Source: an uncultured Flavobacteriaceae bacterium | GTDB lineage: Bacteria > Bacteroidota > Bacteroidia > Flavobacteriales > Flavobacteriaceae | Length of the DNA: 64,000 nucleotides | Direction of reading: 5' to 3' | NCBI GenBank assembly: GCA_905181625.1 | Contig: CAJIYJ010000003.1 | Span: forward strand, 1 to 64,000 | Shown: positions 8,916 through 18,150 of the stretch, in pieces | Layout of the letters: each line of letters opens with the position of its first letter | Position numbering within the stretch: position 1 is the stretch's first letter | The notes under the pieces: generated by a model | Told to the model about the DNA's origin: nothing | Database searches by the model: none | What the model saw: only the letters and a program-made list of their open reading frames with translations | Program-made: the position numbers and the translations under genes

Positions 8916-11900
8916 ATGAAAAATTTTTTTTCCCTCATTTTTTTAACTACCTCATTATTTATCTATTCTAATCCGCCGGTTGATTTAATAGTTAAACCTG
9001 CAAAGTCTAGTCCTGCAATTGCTGCTCCAGAAACTTCATCTGCTACAATTACTGTTTTGGAAGGTTCAACTACTCAAATAGATCTTGCTTCTTACACGAC
9101 TGGAAGTCCAACTGGCTATTCTATTGTTTCTGATCCTGTACATAAATCAACGAATAGCGCTGGCCTCAATGGTACTTATTACTCATACACTCACAGTGGT
9201 TCTGAAGCACCTTCGGATTCTTTTACTTTTAAGGCATCCAATGGAGATGGAGATAGCAACACTTCCACTATTACAATTAAAGTTACTAATGTAAACGATT
9301 CGCCAACTATTGATGCGATTGATAAAACTGTTGAAGAGGGTTCCTCAGTTGAAATCACCGTTATTGGTAAAGATGCTGAAAACGCTGAGTTAACTATTAC
9401 TAACGGAAATGCAACTAATGGTACTGTTAACAAAGATGCAATTACTGGGCTTCTGACTTATACTCACAACGGTTCTGACACAACTTCCGACTCTTTTACT
9501 GTTACTGCAACAGAACTTGCCAACACTCAAAATGGGGGTAACAATTTACTTTCTGGAACTGCGACGGTAACCATAACTATATCAGCTGTTAATGATGCGC
9601 CAGTTGTAGCTGCTTCTAATATTGACGTTTCTGAGGGCGGTAGTTCTACAGGTGGACTTTTTAATGCCACTGATTCAGATAGTCAAACATTAACCTCCTC
9701 GGTAACTCAAAACCCAACTAATGGTACAGTTACTTTAGATTCAAACAACCCATTGAATTTTATCTATACTCATGACGGTTCAGAAACTAGTTCTGATGCA
9801 TTTACTTACAATATTTCCGATGGGGCGCTAAGCTCTTCTGCTATAGTATCAATAAATGTAACTGAAGTCAACGACGCTCCAACAGCAAACAATGACACTT
9901 ATTATATTTCTGGAGCAGCTTTTACTGTCACCATCCCTGGAATTGGTGTACTTGGTAATGACGTTGATCCCGAAGAAAATGATTTCACCGCTGTTCTTGT
10001 AACCAATCCAAGCTCTGGAACCGTTGTATTAAATTCTGATGGTACTTTTGTTTACACACCTACTATTGGTAATACAGAAGTTTTTAATACTGATTCTTTT
10101 ACTTACGCTGCTGTTGATGCAATTTCTGGATCCTCAGGCAACTCTGCAACTGTAACGTTTAATTATTCTACTTTAATTCCAATACCAGATTCTTATGTCC
10201 TCAACGAAGGAGAAACAATTACTATTGATCAAGTTAATGGATTGATTGCTAATGATTTAGACACAAACAATTTTTCGATTGATAGTCTTTGGGTATTTAC
10301 GCAACCTAAATATGGAACTATTACTTTAAACACAGATTTTAAAGGTGGGTTTACTTATGCTCATGACGGTTCCGAAAATTTAAGAGATGTTTTTGAGTAC
10401 AAAGTAAAAAACTCAAATGGAGATTTGTCTGAGAAAACTTTTGTTAATCTTTTTGCATCGAATGTTAACGATGCACCAACATCCAATGGAATGAGTGTTA
10501 CGTTGAATGAAGGAGCCGAGTCAATTTTTTCACTATTATACTCAGATAGCGATACTACAACTGATCAAATTGCTTTTACTATTGCCACACAGCCAACCAA
10601 TGGTAACATTATTGATTTAGGTGTGGGAAGTATTCGATACATTCACAACGGAGGAGAAACTACTTCAGATTCGTTCACTTACACTGTTAGTGATGGAGAA
10701 TTCACAACCGCCGCAGCTACGGTTTCAATTACAGTACTAGCTGTTAATGATTTACCAACGGCATCTAATTTAGACGTAACAGTTACCGAGGGTGGCACTT
10801 CTAGTGCTATAGCTGTCAACGCTACCGACATTGAGACTAACGATAATAATCTGACTTTCAAATTAGAGACAGGTGCTTCCAATGGAACAGTAGCTATTAG
10901 TAGTGCAGGTGTATGGACTTATACTCACAACGGAACTGAAACATCATCTGATAGTTTTACTTATTCAGCCAATGATGGAACAGCCAATGGTAACCCAGCG
11001 ACTGTTTCCATTACTATTACATCTGTTAACACCTCACCGTTAACAACGGCTGCAGCAATTGCTCTTAATGAGGGCGCTGCTGCTACATATGATTTGGCAA
11101 CCAACACGACTGATTCTGATACCAGTTCTGGAATTACATATATAATTGTTTCATTAGCTACAAATGGTGCTTTATCTGATGGCGGAACAACAATTGCCTC
11201 TGGGGATCTTCCTAAAACTGTTAACGGGAGCTTTAGATACATACACAATGGAGGAGAAACAACAACAGACTCTTTCACATTCAAGGCAAATGATGGCGCT
11301 AGTGATAGTAATATTTCAAAAGCTTCTGTTGCAGTGACAGCTGTAAATGACATTCCTACCATAACTGCAACTAGTGATGGTAGTGCTGATTATAATGTTG
11401 ACGAGAAGGATGTTGTGGCCATTTCCATTGAAGCAAATGATGTGGATTCTACAACATTAACCTATTCTGTTGTGACGGCTCCAACAAGTGGAACATTAAC
11501 AGCATCAGATGGTTCAGAACTTGCTAATGGAAATACTATTTCAGGAGGAACAATGACTTATACTCATACTGCTGATATTACTTCCAATGCAACTGATTCT
11601 TTTCAGGTCAAAGTGAATGATGGAACAGTCGACAGTGCCACAGCAACAATTAATTTAGCCATTACTGCTATAGATGAATCAAAACCTCAGGTTATCATTG
11701 AAGCTTATTCAAACTCTGTTTCAGAAGATGTTGGTACAGTTACAGTAACTGCAAGTTTGGTTAGTAATTCTTTTTATTCACCAAGAAGAGATATGAACGC
11801 AGCTGCTGTTTCAGCAAATACGATTAATTCTCTTGGCTATACTTATTTAGGAGAAGAAGGAGGCCATAAATATTACTTATATGCACAGGGAAATAATGGT

Positions 11901-11999
11901 GGAGCTCACAAGAATAACAGTCAAGCCAAAGCTGACGCATTAGCTAAAGGAGGTTATTTATTAGATGCTGCAGATTATGAGAACTTGGTTAAAGGGTAA
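8916..11999 (+). CDS. Giant T9SS surface protein, fragment 1: signal peptide, cadherin-like repeats, start of lectin-like domain 1
   Basis: First part of a gene that continues, through single-base frame breaks, to 24534. A signal peptide (MKNFFSLIFLTTSLFIYSNPP) is followed by about nine repeats of roughly 100 residues of the cadherin-like/tandem-95 type. They are recognised by recurring YTHNGSETTSDSFTY cores and VNDAPT linkers, near residues 127, 225, 318, 520, 614 and 812. The ninth ends near residue 925. A Calx-beta-like module then begins (SVSEDVGTVTVTASL) and is interrupted by a C-type-lectin-like domain starting at 11835. The frame ends at 11999, where the AAAGGG run appears to have one G too many. 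Removing it joins this frame to the next fragment. Base composition looks less AT-rich than that of the neighbouring genes. Confidence 0.85.
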   Translation: MKNFFSLIFLTTSLFIYSNPPVDLIVKPAKSSPAIAAPETSSATITVLEGSTTQIDLASYTTGSPTGYSIVSDPVHKSTNSAGLNGTYYSYTHSGSEAPSDSFTFKASNGDGDSNTSTITIKVTNVNDSPTIDAIDKTVEEGSSVEITVIGKDAENAELTITNGNATNGTVNKDAITGLLTYTHNGSDTTSDSFTVTATELANTQNGGNNLLSGTATVTITISAVNDAPVVAASNIDVSEGGSSTGGLFNATDSDSQTLTSSVTQNPTNGTVTLDSNNPLNFIYTHDGSETSSDAFTYNISDGALSSSAIVSINVTEVNDAPTANNDTYYISGAAFTVTIPGIGVLGNDVDPEENDFTAVLVTNPSSGTVVLNSDGTFVYTPTIGNTEVFNTDSFTYAAVDAISGSSGNSATVTFNYSTLIPIPDSYVLNEGETITIDQVNGLIANDLDTNNFSIDSLWVFTQPKYGTITLNTDFKGGFTYAHDGSENLRDVFEYKVKNSNGDLSEKTFVNLFASNVNDAPTSNGMSVTLNEGAESIFSLLYSDSDTTTDQIAFTIATQPTNGNIIDLGVGSIRYIHNGGETTSDSFTYTVSDGEFTTAAATVSITVLAVNDLPTASNLDVTVTEGGTSSAIAVNATDIETNDNNLTFKLETGASNGTVAISSAGVWTYTHNGTETSSDSFTYSANDGTANGNPATVSITITSVNTSPLTTAAAIALNEGAAATYDLATNTTDSDTSSGITYIIVSLATNGALSDGGTTIASGDLPKTVNGSFRYIHNGGETTTDSFTFKANDGASDSNISKASVAVTAVNDIPTITATSDGSADYNVDEKDVVAISIEANDVDSTTLTYSVVTAPTSGTLTASDGSELANGNTISGGTMTYTHTADITSNATDSFQVKVNDGTVDSATATINLAITAIDESKPQVIIEAYSNSVSEDVGTVTVTASLVSNSFYSPRRDMNAAAVSANTINSLGYTYLGEEGGHKYYLYAQGNNGGAHKNNSQAKADALAKGGYLLDAADYENLVKG

Positions 12000-12378
12000 A
12001 ATGAATACTGCCAATTTTGGTAATCACGAGTTTTGGATTGGTTTAAACTATAAATTATCTGCAGATGCTTACCAGTGGATAAATGGTGCTACTTATAGTG
12101 CTACTGAAGGTAGTAGTTCAAGGTGGGCCAGTGGAGAGCCTGGTAACACTTCAAATCAAGAAACCAATAGAGGGGTTACATTTGCCAAAGATTATGCTGG
12201 TTGGTATGCAAAACTTGAATCTAGTGACTTGCGTGGTTATGTCATAGAATTCGATAACAGTGTGAATGCCACTGCTGCTACCACTGTTAATTTAACTTAC
12301 TCAGGAGGAGCTCAAAACACAAGTGGTGATTCTACGGAGATTCTGGCGATGACTGGACTATTAACACTAATGCTATAA
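11965..12378 (+). CDS. Giant surface protein, fragment 2: C-terminal half of lectin-like domain 1
   Basis: Continuation of the giant gene in another frame; the true join to fragment 1 is near 11990. It completes C-type-lectin-like domain 1 (FWIGLNY, then YQWINGATYS, then WASGEPGN, ending in GYVIEFD near 12258). The host Calx-beta module then resumes (TTVNLTYSGGAQN). The frame is lost near 12340. Restoring one base there gives GDSGDDWTINTNAITIANG in frame with fragment 3. The nominal ATG at 11965 lies inside fragment 1 and is not a real start. Confidence 0.8.
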   Translation: MLQIMRTWLKGKMNTANFGNHEFWIGLNYKLSADAYQWINGATYSATEGSSSRWASGEPGNTSNQETNRGVTFAKDYAGWYAKLESSDLRGYVIEFDNSVNATAATTVNLTYSGGAQNTSGDSTEILAMTGLLTLML

Positions 12379-12413
12379 CAATTGCTAACGGCGCATCCTC
12401 AGCAACTGCTACA

Positions 12414-12929
12414 GTGACTGTCATAAACGACACAACTGCTGAAGGAAACGAATCGATTGTGATAACAGCAACAGCTGCAGATATTGACGTAGCCAGAGTA
12501 AAAGGGAGTAAAAAAATTGCTACAATTGAGATTCAGGATAATGAGTTAGCTATTGCTACCATGACTACAACAGCAACAAATGTAACAGTGACCGAAGGCA
12601 CGGATTCCTCTGTTGATATTATTGCCACTTTAGACTTCCCTAAAGCATTTGATAGTTCTGTTGCCTTGACTCTTTCGGGAACGGCAAGCTCAGGAACTGA
12701 TTATACCTCCAGTAATGAGGGGTTTGTTAATACGCTAAGTATGTCGGGAATGAGTAGTGTAAATGGCGTAGTTGTTGATGCTAGCGGAAATTATTATGTT
12801 GGTGATAGATTAAATAGATACATATACAAAATGACACCCTCTGGAACTGTAACTACTATTGGTAGTGGTAATGTTGTGATTTTGAAACTTCACCCAGCCC
12901 AGGATCTTCAGCTAAATTTAGGGAGATAA
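12414..12929 (+). CDS. Giant surface protein, fragment 3: Calx-beta modules and first blade of NHL propeller 1
   Basis: It contains the end of the first Calx-beta module (ATVTVINDTTAEGNESIVI). A second Calx-beta module follows (VTVTEGTDSS to SSGTDYT), interrupted at 12721 by the first six-bladed NHL-type propeller (first blade GVVVDASGNYYVGD). A missing base near 12858 ends the frame. Reading one frame over gives GDFETSPSPGSSAKFREIKD, which joins directly to fragment 4. Translation here depends on the upstream fragments. Confidence 0.8.
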   Translation: MTVINDTTAEGNESIVITATAADIDVARVKGSKKIATIEIQDNELAIATMTTTATNVTVTEGTDSSVDIIATLDFPKAFDSSVALTLSGTASSGTDYTSSNEGFVNTLSMSGMSSVNGVVVDASGNYYVGDRLNRYIYKMTPSGTVTTIGSGNVVILKLHPAQDLQLNLGR

Positions 12930-12934
12930 AAGAC

Positions 12935-15900
12935 ATGGATATCGACAGCAGCGGGAAAATATATTTTACTGATGGCTATTCCATTAGAATATTAGATCCA
13001 AGCAATGAACGTATTTATTATGTTGCTGGCTCAAATAATGGAGTTAATAGTGATTCCACCGTACCATCTGGAAGTGCAACATCAATTGCTACCGATGCAA
13101 GATTTTCGTATGGGTTAAGAGGAATTACTGTAAATGCTGCAGGTACCATTATTTATGTTAATGATGATAATCAAATAAAAAAGATATCAACATCAAATGG
13201 AGCGACAATTTTTACAAACTCTTTAAATGAAGATCATGATAAATCTATAGTAACTAATATTAATTACACCAATGAGTGGGGAAGAAGTAATGATGGTGAT
13301 GCGGCTAGTTCAGCTAGATTTGAAGGGCCTAGATCGATTGATACAGACAGTAATGGTGATATTATAGTTGCTGATTATTATGGTCTTAAAAAATTAACAG
13401 TTGGTTCTGAGTCTAGTGCACCTAAATTTTATAAAGTCTTACAAAAGGAGTGGGATGAAAAGGAAGGGTTAGTAATTGATTCAGCTAACAACATGTACTT
13501 TAGTTCAAAAGAAGGAAATTATATTTATAAATATGTTCCCTCATCAGGAAGCTTAATTAAAGTTCTCGATTCAGAGGATGGAACAGTTGATGGAGAAACA
13601 GCAAGTGCCAAAATATCTGGGCCAAGAGACATAGCTCTACATTCCAATGGAAATTTAGTCTTTGTTCAAAACAGTGATAAAAAAGTAAGAGAAATTGATT
13701 TTGCAGCTAAAATTAGAATTCCTGCAGGATCTCAATCGGGATCTTATACTTTAAACATTAAAGATGAATCATTTTATGAGGACAATGAATCAATACAAAT
13801 TGTTGGTGCTGGATCAGGTTTAAGTATTAATCCTATAAACATTTTCACAGTAGGCAGCGGAGGTTCTGCTGTTGATTATTTAAGTTTTGATAGTACTACT
13901 GCCAAAGATGACAATGCAACTGATGGAACTAATGGACTCGTGCTTGTTAGCGATGACAACGCACCTTCGGTTCAAGTCACTACTTCAACAACTACTATTC
14001 AAGAAAACGGAGGGGTAGCTACGGTTTCCTTTACTATAGGTGGAGCCGCTGAATCTGGAACAAAAATGGATTTAGATGATGGATTGAAAGATGAGTTTAT
14101 TTTTATAGGAAATTATCAAGACCACAAATATTACATTGCTCAAGAATGGAGAAGTTGGAATGAGGCCAAAGACCGTGCTACTGCACTTGGTGGGTACATG
14201 TTAACAATCAGTTCTCAAGCTGAAAATAATTTTATCCAAAATAATTTAGGAGATTTCAAGTGGGATTCTTATTGGCTTGGTTATTCTGATACAGCTGAGG
14301 AAGGAACGTTTGTATGGGCTAATGGAAGTGATGCTACTTACACCAATTGGAACGGTGGAGAACCTAATAACAGCGGAGACGAGGATGTAGTAGAATTTAA
14401 TGGTCATAATGGTAAATGGAATGATTTAAATATTAATGATGGAAGGTTCTTTATCATTGAATTTAGTGGAACCATTTCTGCTAAAGATGTAGTTGTTCCT
14501 TATTTAGTTACCAGGTCTACTGGATTCTCTGACACTAGCGGATCAGGTGGAGATGCTACTTTCACCAACTCAGGAATCGTAACAATTCCTGCAGGTCAAT
14601 CCAAAATTGACCTCACTTTAACAGGTGTTGACGATTCAGCTAACGAGGCCATTGAGACAATAACTTATACAATTTCTAATTCTGGTGGTGACCCACTATC
14701 TGATGGAACGGGTTCTATTAAAGATGGTACATATGATTCTGAAAATTCTGCGGTTTCTATTAATATAATTGATGATGAGGCGCCAGCAGTTACTTGGGCT
14801 TCAACAGCTATTAATTTTAATGAAAATGGAGGGTCTGTTACTATTACAGCAACAAGTGATCAAGCAAAATCAACTGCTAGTAAACTTAATTTAACAGTTA
14901 CAGATAGTGGTGCTACTCAAAATGTTGATTATTCGATTGCTGAGCTTGAAACTGTTAATACTTTGGCAGGAAGTTCTTCTGGTTTTAAAGATGGAGAGGG
15001 TAGTGATGTTAAGTTTAGACATCCTAGAAAAATTACTACCGATTCATCTGGAAATATTTATGTTGCAGACACAGATAATAATGTAATTAGAAAAATAACA
15101 ACAAGTGGAGTGGTAACGACTTATGCCGGTAACGGAGATTGGGCTCATGACAGAAGTACTGGAAACAAATTACAGGTTGGTTTTGCAAGACCTGTAGCTC
15201 TAGCCTTTAATAATGCTGGTGATGAATTATTTATTTCTGAGGAAGGAAGAAATAGAATTTCTAAAATTGATGCCTCAGGAAATGTATCTTTAATCTCTGG
15301 AACTGGTGAATGGGGAGATGAAGATGGAGATAAAAATACAGCTCAATATAATAGTCCCAGAGCTATTAGTTTCGACAGAGCTGGAAACCTTTATGTCGCA
15401 GAAAACCAAAAGATTAAAAAGCTAGTCATTGATGGTTCAGGAAATTGGGAAGCAACTACATTTGTTGGCTCTGGAAATTACGGTACAAATGATGGTACCG
15501 GAACTGATGCTGAGTTCAGACAAAGTGCAGCAATAGTTATTGACAAATCTGGAAGTGAGGATGTGATGTATGTGGGTGATGAAAATAGAATTAGAAAAGT
15601 AACTTTACCTGGAGGTGTTGTAACAACCTTTGTTAATGTTAATGATAACTGGGGAAGTACAGATGGGACGTTAAATTCAGCAATTATGAGACGGGTTAAT
15701 GGATTAGCTATTGACACATCTCAATCTGCCTTAACTATATATGCCACAGATGAAAATACAATTAGAAAAATTACAAATGATGGCGTCGAAACATTAGCTG
15801 GTGAAAATTACGGATTTCAAGACGGAAATTTTGCTTCTGCGGAATTTAAAAATCCAAGTGGAATTGTTGTAAACTCCTCTGGTATTTATATTGCTGACTC

Positions 15901-17728
15901 TGATAATCATAAAATCAGAAAAATTGATTTATTACCATCTATTACCATACTTGCGGGTCAAACCACTGGATCCATAACAATAAATGGTATTGATGATCAG
16001 CTGTATGAAAGTAATGACGAAGCTTTCACTCTTTCAGTTTCTTCAGTTTCCAACGTTGATACGACAAGTAGTGTTTATTCTAATCTTGTAACTTCAATTA
16101 CTAGTGATGATGCGACTCCAATAGTTAAATTAAGTGCTACGGAAGATATGGTAGATGAAAATGGAGGAACAGCAACAATAGTTCTAAGTTTAGCTGATGC
16201 CTTTTCAAGTGCAAAATCTGATATGAACGCCTCTGATAGATCAGACTTTTATTATCTTGGAGAGTATAGTGGTTCAAAATACTATGCCTCTAAAAATGAA
16301 GATAGTGGACGTAAAAGCTATTCGGATGCACTTTCAAATGCCACAAGTTTAGGTGGTCAATTGGCAGTAGTGACAACAGCTGGTGAAAACGATTTTATTA
16401 CCTCTAAAATTTACGAGAAAGATCCTGAATATAACTCAGAAAACAGAGAGTGGTTGAACCACTGGATAGGTCATGCATATGACTCTGATAACTCAGTTTG
16501 GGAATGGACTAATAGTGCCCAAAGTGATTATACTAACTGGGGGTGGGACTACAATCCAGACTATATTGACAAATTTTATACTCAAATTAGATACAGAGGA
16601 CTTTGGTTTAACGGTCAAAGTAACTGGAACTCACAATACATTGTTGAATTCTCCTCGGCTATTTCTGATGCTGATGCTCAAGCAGTTGTTGCTTTCTCTG
16701 GAGCTGGTACCACAGGTGGTGATTACACTACTAGTATAGGTGCGCCTGATGCCAATAGAACAGTAACAATTCCTGCTGGTCAGTCAAGTGCTAACATCGT
16801 TATTACTGGTGTTGACGATAGTGATGACGAGGCAATTGAAGACATTGTATTAACAGTAAGTTCACCAGATGCTGGTGCCAACTCAACTGTTGATTCAACT
16901 AATAATACTGCAACTATTTTAATTAGTGATGATGAAAAGCCGTCGGTTACTCTTGGATTAGATGTGGCGACTATTGGTGAGGTATCTTCTGAAGGAATTC
17001 CTGTTACTAGTACTTTATCTGCCAGTATTGTTAATGCTAAACTATACCCTGTTGATTTATCACTGGATTTTGTTAGTTCTGGAAGTGGAATTGCCATTTT
17101 TGGTAATGACTTTGGATCAGATGACTTAAATAGAGTAACCACCCTTGCTGGAGACGGTAATGATGGCTATGTTGATGGCGATGCGGATGAAGCAGAGTTT
17201 TCTGACGATTTACACAACGGTACAATTGACTCTCAAGGAAACTTGTATGTTGCAGATGGCTATAATAATGTCATTAGAAAAATAGCACCTGACGGTGAGG
17301 TGTCTACATATGCTGGAACAGGTAATTATGGGAGCGATAATGAGGATATTGATAAAACAGATGGAGATAAATTAGAAAGAACTTTAAGACGCCCTTTTTC
17401 TGCAAAAATCCACTCGGGATACATGTATGTTGTTGAACATGATGCACATCAAATCTCTAGAATTAATATGAGTACTGGAGTGTTATCACGTTATGTAGGG
17501 TTAAGATATCAAGAGGGAGATGATAACGGAAATGAAACGGAAGCTAAATTAAATAGACCTACTGATATTGGTTTTGATTCAAACAATATTATGTATGTAG
17601 TGGATCATGGAAACACCAAGATTAGAAAAGTAGAAGACAATGGTTCTAATCGAATTGTTACAGATTATGCTGGAAATGGAAATTATGGAAACCGTGATGG
17701 AAATGCCCTAGTAGAAGCTGATAGGTAA
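12935..17728 (+). CDS. Giant surface protein, fragment 4: lectin-like domains 2-3 and NHL propellers 1-3 inside Calx-beta modules
   Basis: The longest stretch of the alternating section. Order: rest of NHL propeller 1 (to 13711), with its Calx-beta host closing as IRIPAGSQSGSYTLNI. Then Calx-beta hosting lectin-like domain 2 (14091-14470; GGYMLTISSQAENNFI, NWNGGEPNN, KWNDLN). Then Calx-beta hosting NHL propeller 2 (14948-15937, six blades ending in RKIT- or RKID-like strands) and closing as ITILAGQTTGSITI. Then Calx-beta hosting lectin-like domain 3 (16241-16656; GGQLAVVTTAGENDFI). Finally the start of NHL propeller 3 (from 17128). Both insert types sit at consistent positions in their hosts. 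The frame ends at 17728, where one extra base separates it from GNFKVIVPDSNDNLYV in fragment 5. Confidence 0.85.
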   Translation: MDIDSSGKIYFTDGYSIRILDPSNERIYYVAGSNNGVNSDSTVPSGSATSIATDARFSYGLRGITVNAAGTIIYVNDDNQIKKISTSNGATIFTNSLNEDHDKSIVTNINYTNEWGRSNDGDAASSARFEGPRSIDTDSNGDIIVADYYGLKKLTVGSESSAPKFYKVLQKEWDEKEGLVIDSANNMYFSSKEGNYIYKYVPSSGSLIKVLDSEDGTVDGETASAKISGPRDIALHSNGNLVFVQNSDKKVREIDFAAKIRIPAGSQSGSYTLNIKDESFYEDNESIQIVGAGSGLSINPINIFTVGSGGSAVDYLSFDSTTAKDDNATDGTNGLVLVSDDNAPSVQVTTSTTTIQENGGVATVSFTIGGAAESGTKMDLDDGLKDEFIFIGNYQDHKYYIAQEWRSWNEAKDRATALGGYMLTISSQAENNFIQNNLGDFKWDSYWLGYSDTAEEGTFVWANGSDATYTNWNGGEPNNSGDEDVVEFNGHNGKWNDLNINDGRFFIIEFSGTISAKDVVVPYLVTRSTGFSDTSGSGGDATFTNSGIVTIPAGQSKIDLTLTGVDDSANEAIETITYTISNSGGDPLSDGTGSIKDGTYDSENSAVSINIIDDEAPAVTWASTAINFNENGGSVTITATSDQAKSTASKLNLTVTDSGATQNVDYSIAELETVNTLAGSSSGFKDGEGSDVKFRHPRKITTDSSGNIYVADTDNNVIRKITTSGVVTTYAGNGDWAHDRSTGNKLQVGFARPVALAFNNAGDELFISEEGRNRISKIDASGNVSLISGTGEWGDEDGDKNTAQYNSPRAISFDRAGNLYVAENQKIKKLVIDGSGNWEATTFVGSGNYGTNDGTGTDAEFRQSAAIVIDKSGSEDVMYVGDENRIRKVTLPGGVVTTFVNVNDNWGSTDGTLNSAIMRRVNGLAIDTSQSALTIYATDENTIRKITNDGVETLAGENYGFQDGNFASAEFKNPSGIVVNSSGIYIADSDNHKIRKIDLLPSITILAGQTTGSITINGIDDQLYESNDEAFTLSVSSVSNVDTTSSVYSNLVTSITSDDATPIVKLSATEDMVDENGGTATIVLSLADAFSSAKSDMNASDRSDFYYLGEYSGSKYYASKNEDSGRKSYSDALSNATSLGGQLAVVTTAGENDFITSKIYEKDPEYNSENREWLNHWIGHAYDSDNSVWEWTNSAQSDYTNWGWDYNPDYIDKFYTQIRYRGLWFNGQSNWNSQYIVEFSSAISDADAQAVVAFSGAGTTGGDYTTSIGAPDANRTVTIPAGQSSANIVITGVDDSDDEAIEDIVLTVSSPDAGANSTVDSTNNTATILISDDEKPSVTLGLDVATIGEVSSEGIPVTSTLSASIVNAKLYPVDLSLDFVSSGSGIAIFGNDFGSDDLNRVTTLAGDGNDGYVDGDADEAEFSDDLHNGTIDSQGNLYVADGYNNVIRKIAPDGEVSTYAGTGNYGSDNEDIDKTDGDKLERTLRRPFSAKIHSGYMYVVEHDAHQISRINMSTGVLSRYVGLRYQEGDDNGNETEAKLNRPTDIGFDSNNIMYVVDHGNTKIRKVEDNGSNRIVTDYAGNGNYGNRDGNALVEADR

Positions 17729-17735
17729 CTTTAAG

Positions 17736-18077
17736 GTGATAGTACCTGATTCAAATGACAATCTTTACGTAACAGCTGATGAAAGAATAAGAAAAATTTC
17801 AGCTGACGGATCTAACGTTTCAACCATTGCTGGACAGTGGCACGATTTTGCTGATGGTTATGGAACCAATGCTAAATTCCGAACACCTGAAGGACTAGCT
17901 ATTGACGCTAATGATAATATTTATGTTTCTGACAGAGGAAACCACAGGATAAGAAAAATTTCTGAGTTAACAAGTGCTAAGGGAGTTAAAGTAGAAACGA
18001 TTTCTGGTACTGGTGATTATGATTACCAAGACGGTACCAATGACCAGGCAGCATATAGAGATCCAATTCTGATATGA
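17736..18077 (+). CDS. Giant surface protein, fragment 5: blades of NHL propeller 3
   Basis: This holds blades four and five and the start of blade six of the third NHL propeller (NLYVTADERIRKIS, NIYVSDRGNHRIRKIS). Two more frame breaks follow, near 18064 and 18108. Between them the intended reading is NSDMTRLPGALFVVD, and after the second it is QDNRVRKVQITPKMTIPAGQ, which enters fragment 6. It is part of the giant gene, not a separate gene. Confidence 0.78.
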   Translation: MIVPDSNDNLYVTADERIRKISADGSNVSTIAGQWHDFADGYGTNAKFRTPEGLAIDANDNIYVSDRGNHRIRKISELTSAKGVKVETISGTGDYDYQDGTNDQAAYRDPILI

Positions 18078-18150
18078 CTCGTTTACCTGGTGCTTTATTT
18101 GTAGTTGATATCAAGACAATAGGGTAAGAAAAGTACAGATTACTCCAAAG

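Noticed and set aside
10961-11362. Minus-strand open frames of 70-130 codons across the giant gene (also 15478-15717, 16780-17142, 23103-23420, 28240-28593)
   Set aside because: They mirror the repeated Ser/Thr/Asp-rich coding strand, lack signal or family motifs, and lie fully inside well-supported plus-strand domains.
11980-18150. Programmed frameshifting or phase variation as the cause of the frame breaks in the giant gene
   Set aside because: The sites share no slippery motif, and most are not long homopolymers or short tandem repeats. The same type of break occurs in rnhB and the tRNA, which points to sequence error.
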